A stretch of DNA of 64,000 bases from Nodosilinea sp. LEGE 06152 (GCF_015207525.1 NZ_JADEWR010000013.1:54631-118630), one strand, 5' to 3'. Positions 1-9,449 are shown, numbered from the stretch's first letter. Translations and numbers: made by a program. The notes: generated by a model not told the origin, from the sequence alone.

Positions 1-39
1 GGGGGTGTAGACGTGGGAGTGGCTTCCCGCTCCTGATGA

Positions 40-84
40 GATGGGCATCTTGCCTGTTCTAATTGGACAGCCAAGACAGCCATC
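40..84. repeat. Imperfect palindromic repeat near the window start
   Basis: Two 18-bp arms at 40-57 and 67-84 are inverted copies of each other with four mismatches around a 9-nt loop, so the DNA can form a long hairpin. GC-rich palindromes of this kind are common dispersed repeats in cyanobacterial intergenic DNA. It lies downstream of the gene at 183-1199, which reads leftwards, so it could act as that gene's terminator, but it lacks a clear T-run. What lies to its left is outside the window. Confidence 0.5.
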
Positions 85-182
85 CCACAAAACCACAGGT
101 ATTTTCTAAAGCCTTTAGGTTGCTGCGCTTACGCCCTACCCCCATTCATGCCGTCATTTAGCAACGCTCAAAATCGCGATCG

Positions 183-1199
183 CTAGATCACAATCACCAC
201 ATCAGAGAAATCGCGGTCCATTGATTCAAACTTGGTTTTAATACCGCTGCGGCGAATGCCTCCCGCTTGACTATCGAAGCCAATGATTTCGCCGTCTAGC
301 TCAGGAACGATGCGGCAGGCGTAGAGATTTTGATCCTCGGACAGTAGAACCTGAAAGTTTGGGCTAGATGGAGAAAACGTAAGCCCGCTTTGCGTTGCAC
401 CTAAGAGATCTGGAATGGTTTGCCCCTGAAAGCCACCTTGGCCATTTGTGGTCGGCGCAAAATCGTATTTTGCCCAGGTTGAAAACACAAGTTCATGACT
501 ACCCTGGGGATGTTTGTAAAGCTGCGGCACTTCCATTTCGGCGTAACAACCGGGCTGTGATGCGGGGGCCAGGTACTCCCATGCGCTCTTGCCACTGACG
601 GCATTGGGGAAGTCTTGATCGGCGACTTGCAAGACCGCGATCGCGCCATTGTGGCCTATAGAACCGTCGGATAGTTTAGCTGAGATCAGCATGTAAGCTT
701 GGTTCTGCTCTGGCAACCGAAACACAAACGGATCGCGCCAAGCGTGGAAGGTTAAATCGCCGCTCAGGCTCTTGGTTTGGTACACAGAGCCTGGCTTAAT
801 TTGTGTGTCGAGAACCTGCCACTGGGTAGACCATAAATCGTCTGTGTAGGCAACACCGATACTCTGCGTCAGGCCGTCATCTTGACTGCCGTCACGGGAG
901 GTATAGAACATTAAATAGCCGTTTTTAACTTCAATGACATCGCCGCTCCAAATCGAGGTGTTTGCCCAGTGGTCTGGGGACGGCTTGAGAATGCTAAAAC
1001 TGTCTTCGTCGCCCCAATCAATACTGTCAAAATCTGGGGTGGTCGCATGGCCTACGGCAGAGGCAAAGTGATGCTGGCTAGAGGAAACCAAGGCCCTATC
1101 GGCATTTAGATAAAAAATGTGAAAGAGCTTGGCTTTGCGATCGAAGTGGTACCAAAAATCCCATACGTGGCGGCTGGGATGCAGCATTGAATGAGGCAT
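183..1199 (-). CDS. GH68/GH32/GH43-like five-bladed beta-propeller protein
   Basis: The 338-residue protein has the layout of glycoside hydrolase family 68 and its relatives, which cleave or transfer fructosyl units. Visible candidate catalytic residues are Asp14 in an N-terminal VWDFW segment (nucleophile position), Arg155-Asp156-Pro157 in a WRDP segment (transition-state stabiliser) and Glu222/Glu224 in an AEMEVPQ segment (general acid). No signal peptide is evident, so it is probably cytoplasmic, which is unusual for levansucrases. It stands alone with no sugar transporter beside it. Fold assignment is fairly secure; substrate is not. An alternative is an uncharacterised GH43-type enzyme. 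Confidence 0.65.
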   Translation of the reverse strand: MPHSMLHPSRHVWDFWYHFDRKAKLFHIFYLNADRALVSSSQHHFASAVGHATTPDFDSIDWGDEDSFSILKPSPDHWANTSIWSGDVIEVKNGYLMFYTSRDGSQDDGLTQSIGVAYTDDLWSTQWQVLDTQIKPGSVYQTKSLSGDLTFHAWRDPFVFRLPEQNQAYMLISAKLSDGSIGHNGAIAVLQVADQDFPNAVSGKSAWEYLAPASQPGCYAEMEVPQLYKHPQGSHELVFSTWAKYDFAPTTNGQGGFQGQTIPDLLGATQSGLTFSPSSPNFQVLLSEDQNLYACRIVPELDGEIIGFDSQAGGIRRSGIKTKFESMDRDFSDVVIVI

Positions 1200-1433
1200 T
1201 CTAAGGTTGGAATCATAGACAACTTTGCCTTGAGTTTAGCAACAGGTCTGATGCGGCGATCGCCAAGGTTTTATCCTCTTCTGCCCCAGCAAATTGGGGG
1301 CAGCCTGCCACCGCTAAAACCGCCGCGTAAACCCCTACCTAAAATACCGTAGAATCCTCTCACAACCTTGCTTCTAGGGATTCTGCCAGCTATTTATCAT
1401 AGGAATATAACGGTAGTAGACGTAGTTAGCAGT

Positions 1434-1790
1434 ATGAAGATTCAGTCGTCGGTATTGGTACATTTAGGCTTTGGCAAATATGTGCGATCGGACCAGGTGA
1501 CATCGCTTCAGCCAGTCGAGGAAGAGCGCGGACCAGGACGACGAACCTTTGTGTATCTAGAAGGGCACACCGACCCGGTTGTGGCATCTCGGGCAGAAGA
1601 CACCATCGTGCGCGATCTAGTGCAGGAGCCGCGAGAAGTCATTCAGTCGCGGCAGCAGCAGGAGATTTTGACCGACCTGCTCGAGGATTTGTCGAAGGTC
1701 AACTCGACGGTGCGCCGCATCAGCCGCGACGAGGGCGGACTCGACCTCGACCAGCTAGAGCGCCGGATTCAGAGAGTGCTAGAAGCCTAG
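1434..1790 (+). CDS. Conserved small protein, possibly RemB/DUF370-like
   Basis: The reading frame is open from 1368, but the ATG at 1434 gives a natural 118-residue protein that opens MKIQSSVLVHLGFGKYV; the upstream extension looks non-coding. The LVHLGFGKYVRSDQV opening resembles the N-terminal strand of DUF370 (RemA/RemB) proteins, which control biofilm matrix genes in Bacillus, but the resemblance is short. The C-terminal half (from about residue 65) is charged and probably helical, with a possible coiled coil ending in RRIQRVLEA. It is convergent with cbiT. Function is unknown and the RemB link is only a suggestion. Confidence 0.7.
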   Translation: MKIQSSVLVHLGFGKYVRSDQVTSLQPVEEERGPGRRTFVYLEGHTDPVVASRAEDTIVRDLVQEPREVIQSRQQQEILTDLLEDLSKVNSTVRRISRDEGGLDLDQLERRIQRVLEA

Positions 1791-1889
1791 TTTTTGCGGA
1801 TTCCGTAACCTATCTGCGATTTGTGGGTCGGTTCTGGTGGCTCCCGGCGGAGCACACCAGGTTTCAAGGCGCATTGCTCAAACAAGGCA

Positions 1890-2489
1890 TCACTCGTATT
1901 TTTCGCCGCTGAGAATGAAGATTGGGTCCACGGCTGTAAACACCTGGTAGTTGCCCTTGGTTTCCAATCGGTTGACGGCGGGCTGGGCAGCTTCGATATT
2001 GCGCACGCGCAGGTGGGCGAAGGTCTCTGACACCACGTAGAGGGTTTCGAGGTTGCCCGCTGTCACCACCACTCGTCCCAGCGACGGCAGGTAGTCCCAG
2101 GCGGCCAGCAAAATCTCTCTAAGGTTGCGGCCCCCTTCCACAAAGATGCAGTCGGGGTGGTGGGGCAGTTTGCCCAGGCAGTCGGGGGCGCTGCCTTGAA
2201 TCACCTGCACGTTGGAGAGACCAAAGCGATCGCAGTTGCGCCGTACCAGCTCAGCTACATCCTCGTCGCGCTCGACCGCCACCACCTTGCCCGCCGGAAT
2301 CATCAGCGCCGCCTCGATCGCCAGGGTGCCGGTGCCCGCGCCAATATCCCACAGCACATCTTTGGGTTTGAGCCGCAGGTAGCCCAGCAGCAGCAGCCGC
2401 ACCTCCCGACTGCTGAGGGGAATGCCAGGCAGTTGCTCAAACAAATGGTCGGGAATGCCGGGGGTGGCATAGGGCCAGAGTTTCGCCAT
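1890..2489 (-). CDS. cbiT: Cobalt-precorrin-6B C15-methyltransferase/decarboxylase CbiT
   Basis: The 199-residue protein is an S-adenosylmethionine-dependent methyltransferase with the glycine-rich motif DIGAGTGTLAIEAA near residues 50-63 and the acidic residue of motif II in VVAVERDED. The N-terminal GIPDHLFEQLPGIPLSSREVR segment is typical of CbiT, which methylates C15 and decarboxylates the acetate side chain of ring C in anaerobic-type cobalamin synthesis. Length matches stand-alone CbiT rather than the CobL fusion with CbiE. No other cobalamin gene lies nearby, which is normal because cyanobacterial cobalamin genes are scattered. Confidence 0.9.
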   Translation of the reverse strand: MAKLWPYATPGIPDHLFEQLPGIPLSSREVRLLLLGYLRLKPKDVLWDIGAGTGTLAIEAALMIPAGKVVAVERDEDVAELVRRNCDRFGLSNVQVIQGSAPDCLGKLPHHPDCIFVEGGRNLREILLAAWDYLPSLGRVVVTAGNLETLYVVSETFAHLRVRNIEAAQPAVNRLETKGNYQVFTAVDPIFILSGEKYE

Positions 2490-2929
2490 AAAATTGCCGA
2501 GAATAGCGCTGGTTCTATTCTAGGGTGGTCACGCCAGAGGGACGATTCTCCCTACTCTTGCCAACGGCGGGCCACTACTTGTATCACCATCCACACAAAG
2601 ACACAATTGGGTACACAAGCGCCTTAACAAAGCCGTTGCTTACAATTATGAAGAGAATCTACGCGCTCATTACCCATTAATGATGAGGTGGGTATACTAA
2701 ATTTCTCGCACCCAAACGCTTCCATAAGGCATTAGGCTGACATTTTTCAACCCAATCGATCTCCGCAGTGATATTAGGATGACAAATTTCGGCCTAACTA
2801 CCCCTACAAAAATATGGGGCGAGTTTCCCCTTGATCAGGATTAACCTACATGGGAGTAGTGCTCAAGTGCCATTATAAAATGTGGCTCATCCGAACTCGT
2901 AAAGCACTTTCTTAACAAAAACAAATAAA
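2490..2929. promoter_or_regulatory. Intergenic region before the GAF-GGDEF gene
   Basis: This 440-bp divergent spacer separates cbiT from the diguanylate cyclase gene. I see no further gene in it. A possible -10 element TATACT lies at 2693-2698, with only a weak -35 candidate (TTACCC at 2670-2675, 17-bp spacer). If used, it would give a 5' leader of about 220 nt. The stretch 2640-2929 is clearly more AT-rich than the flanking genes, as expected of a promoter region. No obvious ribosome binding site precedes the ATG at 2930. Confidence 0.35.
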
Positions 2930-4699
2930 ATGTGGTTTGTTGAATGGCTTCACTATTTCAAACATCGTTTTTCTCGGGTTCCTAGTCGCCGTCAACTGCA
3001 GGCTCAGGTAGAGGCTTATCAGCAAACACTTCAAAGTCGTGAAAAGCAGCAGCAATCTCTGTATCGAGTAATCAGCAAAATTCGAGCCTCTTTAGATCTA
3101 GATGTTATTTTTCAAACAACGACCAAAGAGACCTGCAAGCTGTTGCGAACCGATCGAATAGCGGTCTACCGTTTTGATGATAATTGGGGCGGAGAATTCG
3201 TTCATGATTTTGAATTCTCAGAGCCCAGTTGGGATGAGGTTTGGGATCAAAAGACTGTTTGGGATGACACCTACCTGCAAGACCACAAAGGAGGACGCTA
3301 TGCCCGCAACGAGCCCTTTTTTATAGATGATGTCCACAACTGCACCCTGTCCCAGTGCCATCTCGACATCTTAATTCAGTATCATATTAACTCTTTTGCC
3401 ACAGCTCCTATTTTTGTAGGCCAGAAGCTGTGGGGTATTTTGGGAGCCTACCAGCATTTTGGGCCTCGACACTGGACAGAGCTGGAGATTCAATTTCTGT
3501 CTCAAGTTGCTACCCAGCTTGGGTTTGCCGTCAAACAAGCCAATCTACTGGCCCAGGCCCATCAAAAGGCCCAAGAGATTCAGGCTATTAGCGATCAGCA
3601 AGAAATTTTGCTAAATCTTATCGCTGAAATTCGAGAATCCTTGGATTTAGATGTTTTATTCAAAACTACTGTTAAAGAAGTGCGAAAGGTTTTGAGAACC
3701 GATCGCGTCGGTATTTTTCAGTTTGAAGCTGGTAGCCACTACTGCACTGGGGAGTTTGTGGCAGAGAATGTTTTACCCGAATATGACTCAGCGATCGCCG
3801 TTCGAATCCAAGATCGATGTTTTGGTGAACGGTACGCTGTTAACTATCAAAAGGGGCGAATGCAGGTTTTAAGCGACGTTTATAGCGCTAACCTGTCTGA
3901 TTGTCATATCTCAATTCTCGAAAAATTTCAGGTCAAGGCTCAAATCATCATACCGCTGACGCAGCGCGGTGTTTTGTGGGGTTTGCTGTGTATTCATCAG
4001 TGCCGTGGCCCACGGGATTGGATAGCCTCCGATCTGCAGTTTGTTCGTCAACTCGCGGCCCAATTTACCGTTGCCTTAGAACATGCCTCTATGCTGGCTC
4101 AGATCAAAAGTCAGGCTGACCAGCTGACCCAAACGGTGCGATCGCTAGAAGTAGTCAATAGCCAACTCGAACAGCTCAGCCATTTAGATGCTTTGACCCA
4201 AGTTCCCAATCGGCGGTACTTTAACAGCAAACTTGAGCAGGAGTGGACCAGATTACAGCGGAATCAGCAGCCCCTTGCCCTGATCATGATCGATGTTGAC
4301 TACTTCAAACGCTTCAACGACGGGTTTGGTCATCTAGCGGGCGATCGCTGTCTCCAGTCGATTGCCCAAGCGGTTAAAGATGTTCTTCAACGGCCGGTAG
4401 ACGAACTGTGCCGCTACGGCGGCGAAGAATTTGCCGTCATTTTGCCGGAGACCGATCACCAGGGGGCAACCCACATTGTTAGAAACATTCAGCAAGCGGT
4501 CCAAAAACTAGCGATCTCAGTGCCAGAACCTTTTCCCCCACCAACACCGTTTGTCACAGTCAGCCTGGGTATCGCCGTCCAAGTTCCAAATTCTGAGAGT
4601 ACGATTCATAACCTAATTGATCAAGCTGATGAAGCTCTTTATATAGCAAAAAGAAAGGGGCGAAATACCTGGGTTGTCTATGCTGAGAAGAGCCGCTGA
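2930..4699 (+). CDS. Diguanylate cyclase with two cyanobacteriochrome-like GAF domains
   Basis: The 589-residue protein reads: short coiled N-terminus, GAF1 (about 45-205), GAF2 (about 225-390), linker helix and GGDEF domain (about 415-585). The cyclase has an intact active-site GGEEF at 497-501, IDVDYF metal-binding residues, and an RxxD inhibitory site (Arg488-Asp491) five residues upstream. GAF1 has Cys143-His144 and a WDDTYLQ..GGRY segment resembling red/green cyanobacteriochromes. GAF2 has Cys325-His326 and a second cysteine in a DRCF motif (295-298), the DXCF signature of blue-sensing types. I infer a light-regulated c-di-GMP synthase. No EAL domain is present. Bilin attachment is inferred from motifs only. 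Confidence 0.85.
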   Translation: MWFVEWLHYFKHRFSRVPSRRQLQAQVEAYQQTLQSREKQQQSLYRVISKIRASLDLDVIFQTTTKETCKLLRTDRIAVYRFDDNWGGEFVHDFEFSEPSWDEVWDQKTVWDDTYLQDHKGGRYARNEPFFIDDVHNCTLSQCHLDILIQYHINSFATAPIFVGQKLWGILGAYQHFGPRHWTELEIQFLSQVATQLGFAVKQANLLAQAHQKAQEIQAISDQQEILLNLIAEIRESLDLDVLFKTTVKEVRKVLRTDRVGIFQFEAGSHYCTGEFVAENVLPEYDSAIAVRIQDRCFGERYAVNYQKGRMQVLSDVYSANLSDCHISILEKFQVKAQIIIPLTQRGVLWGLLCIHQCRGPRDWIASDLQFVRQLAAQFTVALEHASMLAQIKSQADQLTQTVRSLEVVNSQLEQLSHLDALTQVPNRRYFNSKLEQEWTRLQRNQQPLALIMIDVDYFKRFNDGFGHLAGDRCLQSIAQAVKDVLQRPVDELCRYGGEEFAVILPETDHQGATHIVRNIQQAVQKLAISVPEPFPPPTPFVTVSLGIAVQVPNSESTIHNLIDQADEALYIAKRKGRNTWVVYAEKSR

Positions 4700-4740
4700 G
4701 AAGAGCCAACGATGCTCGTTTCGATGTTTCGACAGCGGCC

Positions 4741-4932
4741 CTACTGCAAACGGTAGGGTTGATGGGTTGTGACTAAGGGTATGCCCATCCGTTGCAAAGG
4801 TATAGCAGTCAGGCCTTGACCTAGCTCCGTTTCTGGCCTGCGGCTCACTTTAGATGCGATCGCCACCGCCCAGCAAATTTCCCCACGTTCTAATAGCGAT
4901 TTCACCAGTCTGGTGTAGCTTGGGTAGTACAT
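4741..4932 (-). CDS. Hypothetical small protein
   Basis: A 63-codon frame opens with ATG at 4932 and ends just after the convergent diguanylate cyclase gene. It has no recognisable domain, signal peptide or membrane segment and no strong ribosome binding site. Codon use is plausible for the genome, but conservation cannot be judged here. It may be a real small protein or spacer DNA that happens to stay open. Confidence 0.25.
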   Translation of the reverse strand: MYYPSYTRLVKSLLERGEICWAVAIASKVSRRPETELGQGLTAIPLQRMGIPLVTTHQPYRLQ

Positions 4933-4978
4933 TAGCCATCACTGAACAACACTGCCCTCCCGTCCATTCGGCCACTCT

Positions 4979-5401
4979 ATGAAAGCCTTCTACCACCGTG
5001 AGTTTGTTGTGCCGACTGAGGTTGTCGACGGTAACGGCCATGTCAACAACGTCGCCTACGTGCAGTGGATGCAGGACGTCGCGATCGCCCACGCCACCAG
5101 CGTCGGCTGCACCGCCGAAACCAGGACTCTGGGGGCCACCTGGGTCGCCAGGTCGCACCAGATTACCTACCTGCGCCCCGCCTTTGGGGGCGATCGCCTG
5201 CGCCTCACCACCTGGGTCACCACCCTGCGCAAAGCCCGCAGCACTCGTCAGTACAAATTTTTGCGCCTCAGCGACGAGGCCGTGCTCGCCACTGGTGCCA
5301 CCGAGTGGGTGTTCGTCGATGCCGTTAGCCATCGCCCCCGCACCATTCCCGCCTCGGTATCGGGCTGCTTTGAGTTGGTAACCACCACCGAAGATTTGTA
5401 A
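4979..5401 (+). CDS. Acyl-CoA thioesterase, hotdog fold (4HBT/YbgC-like)
   Basis: The 140-residue protein matches the single-domain hotdog thioesterases in length and pattern: FYHREFVVPTEVVDGNGHVNNVAYVQWM holds the family's catalytic-loop region, with Asp/Asn-Gly-His-Val-Asn where YbgC and 4-hydroxybenzoyl-CoA thioesterases have their DxxGHVNN motif. Such enzymes hydrolyse acyl-CoA or acyl-ACP thioesters. In cyanobacteria a related enzyme hydrolyses 1,4-dihydroxy-2-naphthoyl-CoA for phylloquinone, but that enzyme cannot be told from others by inspection. It is convergent with the ATPase gene at 5411, with a 9-bp gap. Confidence 0.8.
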   Translation: MKAFYHREFVVPTEVVDGNGHVNNVAYVQWMQDVAIAHATSVGCTAETRTLGATWVARSHQITYLRPAFGGDRLRLTTWVTTLRKARSTRQYKFLRLSDEAVLATGATEWVFVDAVSHRPRTIPASVSGCFELVTTTEDL

Positions 5402-5410
5402 GCCAACCCC

Positions 5411-6502
5411 CTATCGCAGCCGCTGCCGGAGCCAAAAATCGAGCAGCGGTAGCGCAATTCGGTAGCCAAACTGAGGGCCGTAGATCAGGCCCTTTTGCTC
5501 CAGACTGGTGAGCGCGCCCTGCAGGCCGCCGCCGCGAGAGAGCTGGTGTTTTTTAATATAGGCGCTGGACTGGGGGCTATCGGTGGGGTCAAGGGCCAGA
5601 CTTTCGAGCACGCGGGCCTGGGTGGGGGGCAGCAGCAGCAGCAGCGCTTCGAAGACAACCGCCATATCCTGCGCCAGGCCCAGCATAGTGCTGTGCACCT
5701 GGTGCGCCTGAATCAGCTCTGGCGTTGGCGAGGCGATCGCACTGCAGTTTAGCCAGAGGCGCTGGGCCAGGGTAATGGCATCTTTCATGTGACCCTGAAC
5801 GTAACTGAGAAATAGCTCCAGGGCCTGGCTTTCGGGGTCAAACTTGAGGCCTGCCGTGGCCATGGTGCTAATGGTCCAGGGTTGAAGGTCGCGATCGCTG
5901 AGGGGAGTGAGCGCAATCACCGGGAGCTGGCTGGCAGTCATCCAGGGTTCGGCCACTGTGGCAATCAAAGCGTAGCTAACCCGGCTCTGGTGCTCAATCT
6001 CCCGGCGCAGATAACTTTCCCATCGGCCCTGCCGATCCCACGAGCGAATGTGGGGAAAGTTGTGAAACATAATCACCACCTGACAATCGAGCCATTCCGC
6101 CAGGTATTGGGGCAGCGCCAGCAAGCCCTCAAACAGGGGCCATTCTTTGCCCAGGGTTTTGGGCCAGACCAGCCGCGCCTCAGAACCCAAGGTGGAATCG
6201 ACGCTCAGGGGCTGATTCAGGCTCCACTGCTGAATTTGGGCAATTTCTTTCGGCTCTGAGAACGCACCTACAATACCGTCGGCCAAAAAACGCAGAAACT
6301 GACCCGCATTTCGGCAACGCAGCAGATCGATTTCGAGGCAGCGCGATTTTTCCTGGCGGGCAGCATTGCGAATCAGAGTGCGGCGACCAATGCCCGGTAC
6401 TCCGACCACCACAAAATCGCTGTCTCGACGCAGCAGGGCGCAGACCTGATCCAGCTCGCTTTCTCGACAAATCAGCGACTGGGGCACAAACGGATTGAGC
6501 AT
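5411..6502 (-). CDS. P-loop ATPase with C-terminal winged-helix-like domain
   Basis: The 363-residue protein has a Walker A motif GVPGIGRRTLI near residues 34-44 and a probable Walker B in CQVVIMFHNFP (about 140-150, with Asp replaced by a less usual residue). This is the general layout of archaeal-type or STAND-like AAA+ ATPases with an N-terminal CRESELDQV segment. The last 80 residues look like a winged helix (LPPTQARVLESLAL ... LEQKGLIYG). The P-loop has Arg-Arg where Lys-Thr or Lys-Ser is usual, so nucleotide hydrolysis may be weak or lost. Divergent from the P-type ATPase gene; no known partner nearby. Confidence 0.65.
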   Translation of the reverse strand: MLNPFVPQSLICRESELDQVCALLRRDSDFVVVGVPGIGRRTLIRNAARQEKSRCLEIDLLRCRNAGQFLRFLADGIVGAFSEPKEIAQIQQWSLNQPLSVDSTLGSEARLVWPKTLGKEWPLFEGLLALPQYLAEWLDCQVVIMFHNFPHIRSWDRQGRWESYLRREIEHQSRVSYALIATVAEPWMTASQLPVIALTPLSDRDLQPWTISTMATAGLKFDPESQALELFLSYVQGHMKDAITLAQRLWLNCSAIASPTPELIQAHQVHSTMLGLAQDMAVVFEALLLLLPPTQARVLESLALDPTDSPQSSAYIKKHQLSRGGGLQGALTSLEQKGLIYGPQFGYRIALPLLDFWLRQRLR

Positions 6503-6512
6503 CGTAACGGCG

Positions 6513-6568
6513 TAGCACTATTTTTTAGTGCTATAAATGAGGGCTAGGCACTCTCGAATAGTAGCACT
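6513..6568. promoter_or_regulatory. Perfect palindrome plus extra half-site between divergent genes
   Basis: TAGCACTA at 6513-6520 and its exact inverse TAGTGCTA at 6526-6533 flank a five-T loop, and a further direct copy of TAGCACT sits at 6562-6568. The group lies between two divergent ATPase genes, 27 bp before the GTG start at 6595. This suggests an operator for a dimeric regulator, or a hairpin. The regulator is unknown. Confidence 0.45.
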
Positions 6569-6594
6569 CGATTTTTTTGAGGTAAATTCTAACC

Positions 6595-9426
6595 GTGGCC
6601 CACAGTACTCTCCCCAGCAAAAGCGCTGCCGCCCCTGCGCCTACTACCCTCTGGCACACCCTCAACCCTGAACAGGCGATCGCGCTGTTAGAAAGCAGCC
6701 CCCAGGGGCTAAGCCCCAGCGAAGCTGAGCATCGGCAGCAGGTCTACGGCCCCAACGAGCTTCAGGAGGGAGCCACCCGCAGCCCCTGGGAAATTTTGTG
6801 GGACCAGTTCAAAAACATCATGCTGCTGATGCTGATCGCGGTGGCCCTGGTGTCGCTGGTGCTCGATCTGCGAGAGGGGGGCTTTCCCAAGGATGCGATC
6901 GCGATCTTTGCCATTGTGCTGCTCAACGGTCTGCTGGGCTACCTGCAGGAGAGCAAAGCCGAAAAAGCCCTGGCCGCCCTCAAAAACATGACCTCCCCCC
7001 GAGTGCGCACCCTTCGTCAGGGCCAGGAGCAAGAAATTGACGCCAAAGCCCTGGTGCCGGGCGACGTTGTGCTGATTGAAGCAGGGGTACAGGTGCCCGC
7101 CGATGGCCGCCTGCTGAGCGCTGCCAATTTGCAGGTGCGCGAAGCCGCCCTGACCGGCGAAGCCGAGGCGGTGATTAAGCAGCCAGAGCTGCTTCTAGAG
7201 GAAGAGTCTGCCATAGGCGATCGCCTCAACCTGGTCTATCAGGGCACCGAAGTGCTGCAAGGGCGCGGCACCGTGCTGGTTACCCAAACGGGCATGACCA
7301 CCGAGCTAGGCCGCATTGCTACCCTGATTCAGTCAGTAGAGTCTAAGCCTACGCCCCTACAGCAGCGCATGGCCCAGCTGGGCAACGTGCTGGTAACCGG
7401 GTCCCTGGTGCTGGTGGCTCTGGTGGTAGCGGCGGGGCTGCTGCGCACCGGCGATCTCAGCCTGTTTGACGAGCTGCTAGAAGTCTCCCTCAGCATGGCG
7501 GTCGCCGTGGTGCCAGAAGGCCTACCCGCCGTGATCACCGTTACCCTGGCCCTGGGCACCCAGCGCATGGTGCGCCGCCACGCCCTGATTCGCAAACTGC
7601 CGGCGGTAGAAACCCTAGGCTCCGTCACCACCATCTGCTCCGACAAAACCGGCACCCTGACTCAAAACAAGATGGTGGTGCAGCAGGTCAAGACCGTAGA
7701 TCACCAGTACGAGGTCACGGGCGAAGGCTATGCCCCCGTGGGGAACCTGTTAGAAAACGGGACGGCAATCGCCCCCCAGGCCGACCCGGCCCTCCAGGCC
7801 TTGCTGATGGCCTGCGCCCTGTGCAACGATGCCACCCTCAGCCAGTCCGGCAGCATTTGGACCCTGCTGGGCGACCCCACCGAGGGTGCCCTACTGGCGG
7901 TGGCGGGCAAAGGTGGGTTTGATCAAGCGACGCTGGGGCAGCAGAGCGATCGCATCGGCGAGGTGCCCTTTACCTCAGAGCGCAAGCGCATGAGCGTTGT
8001 GGTGCAGGCCCGTGCCGCCTGGCCCCTAGCCCCCCAGGTCTTGTTCACCAAAGGTTCCGCCGAACTGGTGCTAGAACGCTGTAGCACCAGCCAGGGCGAG
8101 GGGCAGCCCGAACCGCTTACCGAGGCCCAGCGGCAGGCTATTCTGGCCCAAAACGACGCCATGGCCGCCAGCGGCCTGCGGGTGCTGGGCCTCGCGATGA
8201 AGCCCACAAACGTAGTCAACCCCAGCGGCAATCTAGAACCCGAGGAGCAAAACCTGATCTGGCTGGGTCTGGTGGGCATGCTCGATGCCCCCCGCCCCGA
8301 AGTACGCGACGCCGTAATCGACTGTCGGCGGGCCGGTATTCGCCCGGTAATGATTACCGGCGACCACCCGCTGACCGCTAGGGCGATCGCCGAAACCCTA
8401 GGCATTGCCCAACCCGGCGACACCATTCTGACCGGGCGCGAGCTGAGCCACCTCTCCCCCGAGGAACTGGAGCGCACCGTTCCCCAGGTCAGCGTCTACG
8501 CCCGTGTCGCCCCCGAGCACAAGCTCCGCATTGTGCAGGCGCTGCAAAAGCAAGGCGAATTTGTTGCCATGACCGGCGACGGCGTCAACGATGCCCCCGC
8601 CCTCAAGCAGGCCGACATTGGCATTGCCATGGGCATTACCGGCACCGACGTTAGCAAAGAGGCCAGCGATATGGTGCTGCTCGACGACAACTTTGCCACC
8701 ATCGTCGCCGCCACCGAAGAGGGCCGCGTGGTCTACGACAACATCCGCCGCTTCATCAAATACATTCTGGGCAGCAACATTGGCGAAGTGCTCACCATCG
8801 CCGCCGCCCCCATCATGGGCCTGGGCGGCGTGCCCCTCAGCCCGCTGCAAATTCTATGGATGAACCTGGTCACCGACGGCGTGCCCGCCCTGGCCCTGGC
8901 CATGGAGCCTGCCGAACCTAACGTCATGCGGCGTCCGCCCCACAACCCGCGCGAGAGCATTTTTGCCCGCGGCCTCGGCTCCTACATGGTGCGGGTGGGC
9001 ATTTTGCTGGCGGTGCTCACCATTGGGCTGATGGGCTGGGCCTACCGCTATACCACCGCCCCCGGCTACCCCGGCCACCCCGACACCTGGAAGACTATGG
9101 TATTCACTACCCTGTGCCTAGCCCAGATGGGCCACGCCCTAGCGGCCCGCTCAGACACCCGCTTAACAGCCCAGCTCAATCCTTTGTCAAATCCTTACGT
9201 GTGGGGTGCGGTTTTGCTCACCACTGGACTGCAGGTGTTGTTACTGTACGTTTCCCCCCTGGCGCAGTTTTTTGGGCTGCATCCGCTATCGGCGGTAGAA
9301 CTGGCCATTTGCTTTGGTTTCAGCGCTCTGATGTTTGCCTGGCTAGAGGCCGAAAAACTGGTGATTCAGCTGAATTTACAGCGCAAGCAGCCAGGCTTGC
9401 CCAATGGGTCTAAACACGTGCTCTAA
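6595..9426 (+). CDS. P2A-type cation-transporting ATPase (Ca2+/cation pump, PacL-like)
   Basis: The 943-residue protein has the complete P-type ATPase set: TGEAE in the actuator domain, membrane helix 4 with VVPEGLPAV, phosphorylation motif DKTGT (Asp350), nucleotide-binding KGS, and [17 protein letters not shown] in the hinge. The N-terminal [17 protein letters not shown] segment and the PEGLP motif place it among P2A/P2B calcium-type pumps, which export Ca2+ or other cations across the plasma membrane using ATP. Cyanobacterial PacL is the closest named relative, but ion specificity cannot be assigned. The start is GTG at 6595, with a GAGG ribosome site upstream. Confidence 0.88.
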   Translation: MAHSTLPSKSAAAPAPTTLWHTLNPEQAIALLESSPQGLSPSEAEHRQQVYGPNELQEGATRSPWEILWDQFKNIMLLMLIAVALVSLVLDLREGGFPKDAIAIFAIVLLNGLLGYLQESKAEKALAALKNMTSPRVRTLRQGQEQEIDAKALVPGDVVLIEAGVQVPADGRLLSAANLQVREAALTGEAEAVIKQPELLLEEESAIGDRLNLVYQGTEVLQGRGTVLVTQTGMTTELGRIATLIQSVESKPTPLQQRMAQLGNVLVTGSLVLVALVVAAGLLRTGDLSLFDELLEVSLSMAVAVVPEGLPAVITVTLALGTQRMVRRHALIRKLPAVETLGSVTTICSDKTGTLTQNKMVVQQVKTVDHQYEVTGEGYAPVGNLLENGTAIAPQADPALQALLMACALCNDATLSQSGSIWTLLGDPTEGALLAVAGKGGFDQATLGQQSDRIGEVPFTSERKRMSVVVQARAAWPLAPQVLFTKGSAELVLERCSTSQGEGQPEPLTEAQRQAILAQNDAMAASGLRVLGLAMKPTNVVNPSGNLEPEEQNLIWLGLVGMLDAPRPEVRDAVIDCRRAGIRPVMITGDHPLTARAIAETLGIAQPGDTILTGRELSHLSPEELERTVPQVSVYARVAPEHKLRIVQALQKQGEFVAMTGDGVNDAPALKQADIGIAMGITGTDVSKEASDMVLLDDNFATIVAATEEGRVVYDNIRRFIKYILGSNIGEVLTIAAAPIMGLGGVPLSPLQILWMNLVTDGVPALALAMEPAEPNVMRRPPHNPRESIFARGLGSYMVRVGILLAVLTIGLMGWAYRYTTAPGYPGHPDTWKTMVFTTLCLAQMGHALAARSDTRLTAQLNPLSNPYVWGAVLLTTGLQVLLLYVSPLAQFFGLHPLSAVELAICFGFSALMFAWLEAEKLVIQLNLQRKQPGLPNGSKHVL

Positions 9427-9449
9427 TCCCGCTTAATTTTCTCACCCCT

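Noticed and set aside
6709..8960. Several long antisense frames within the cation-pump gene
   Set aside because: They mirror the strong codon bias of a GC-rich gene on the opposite strand and have no independent domain.
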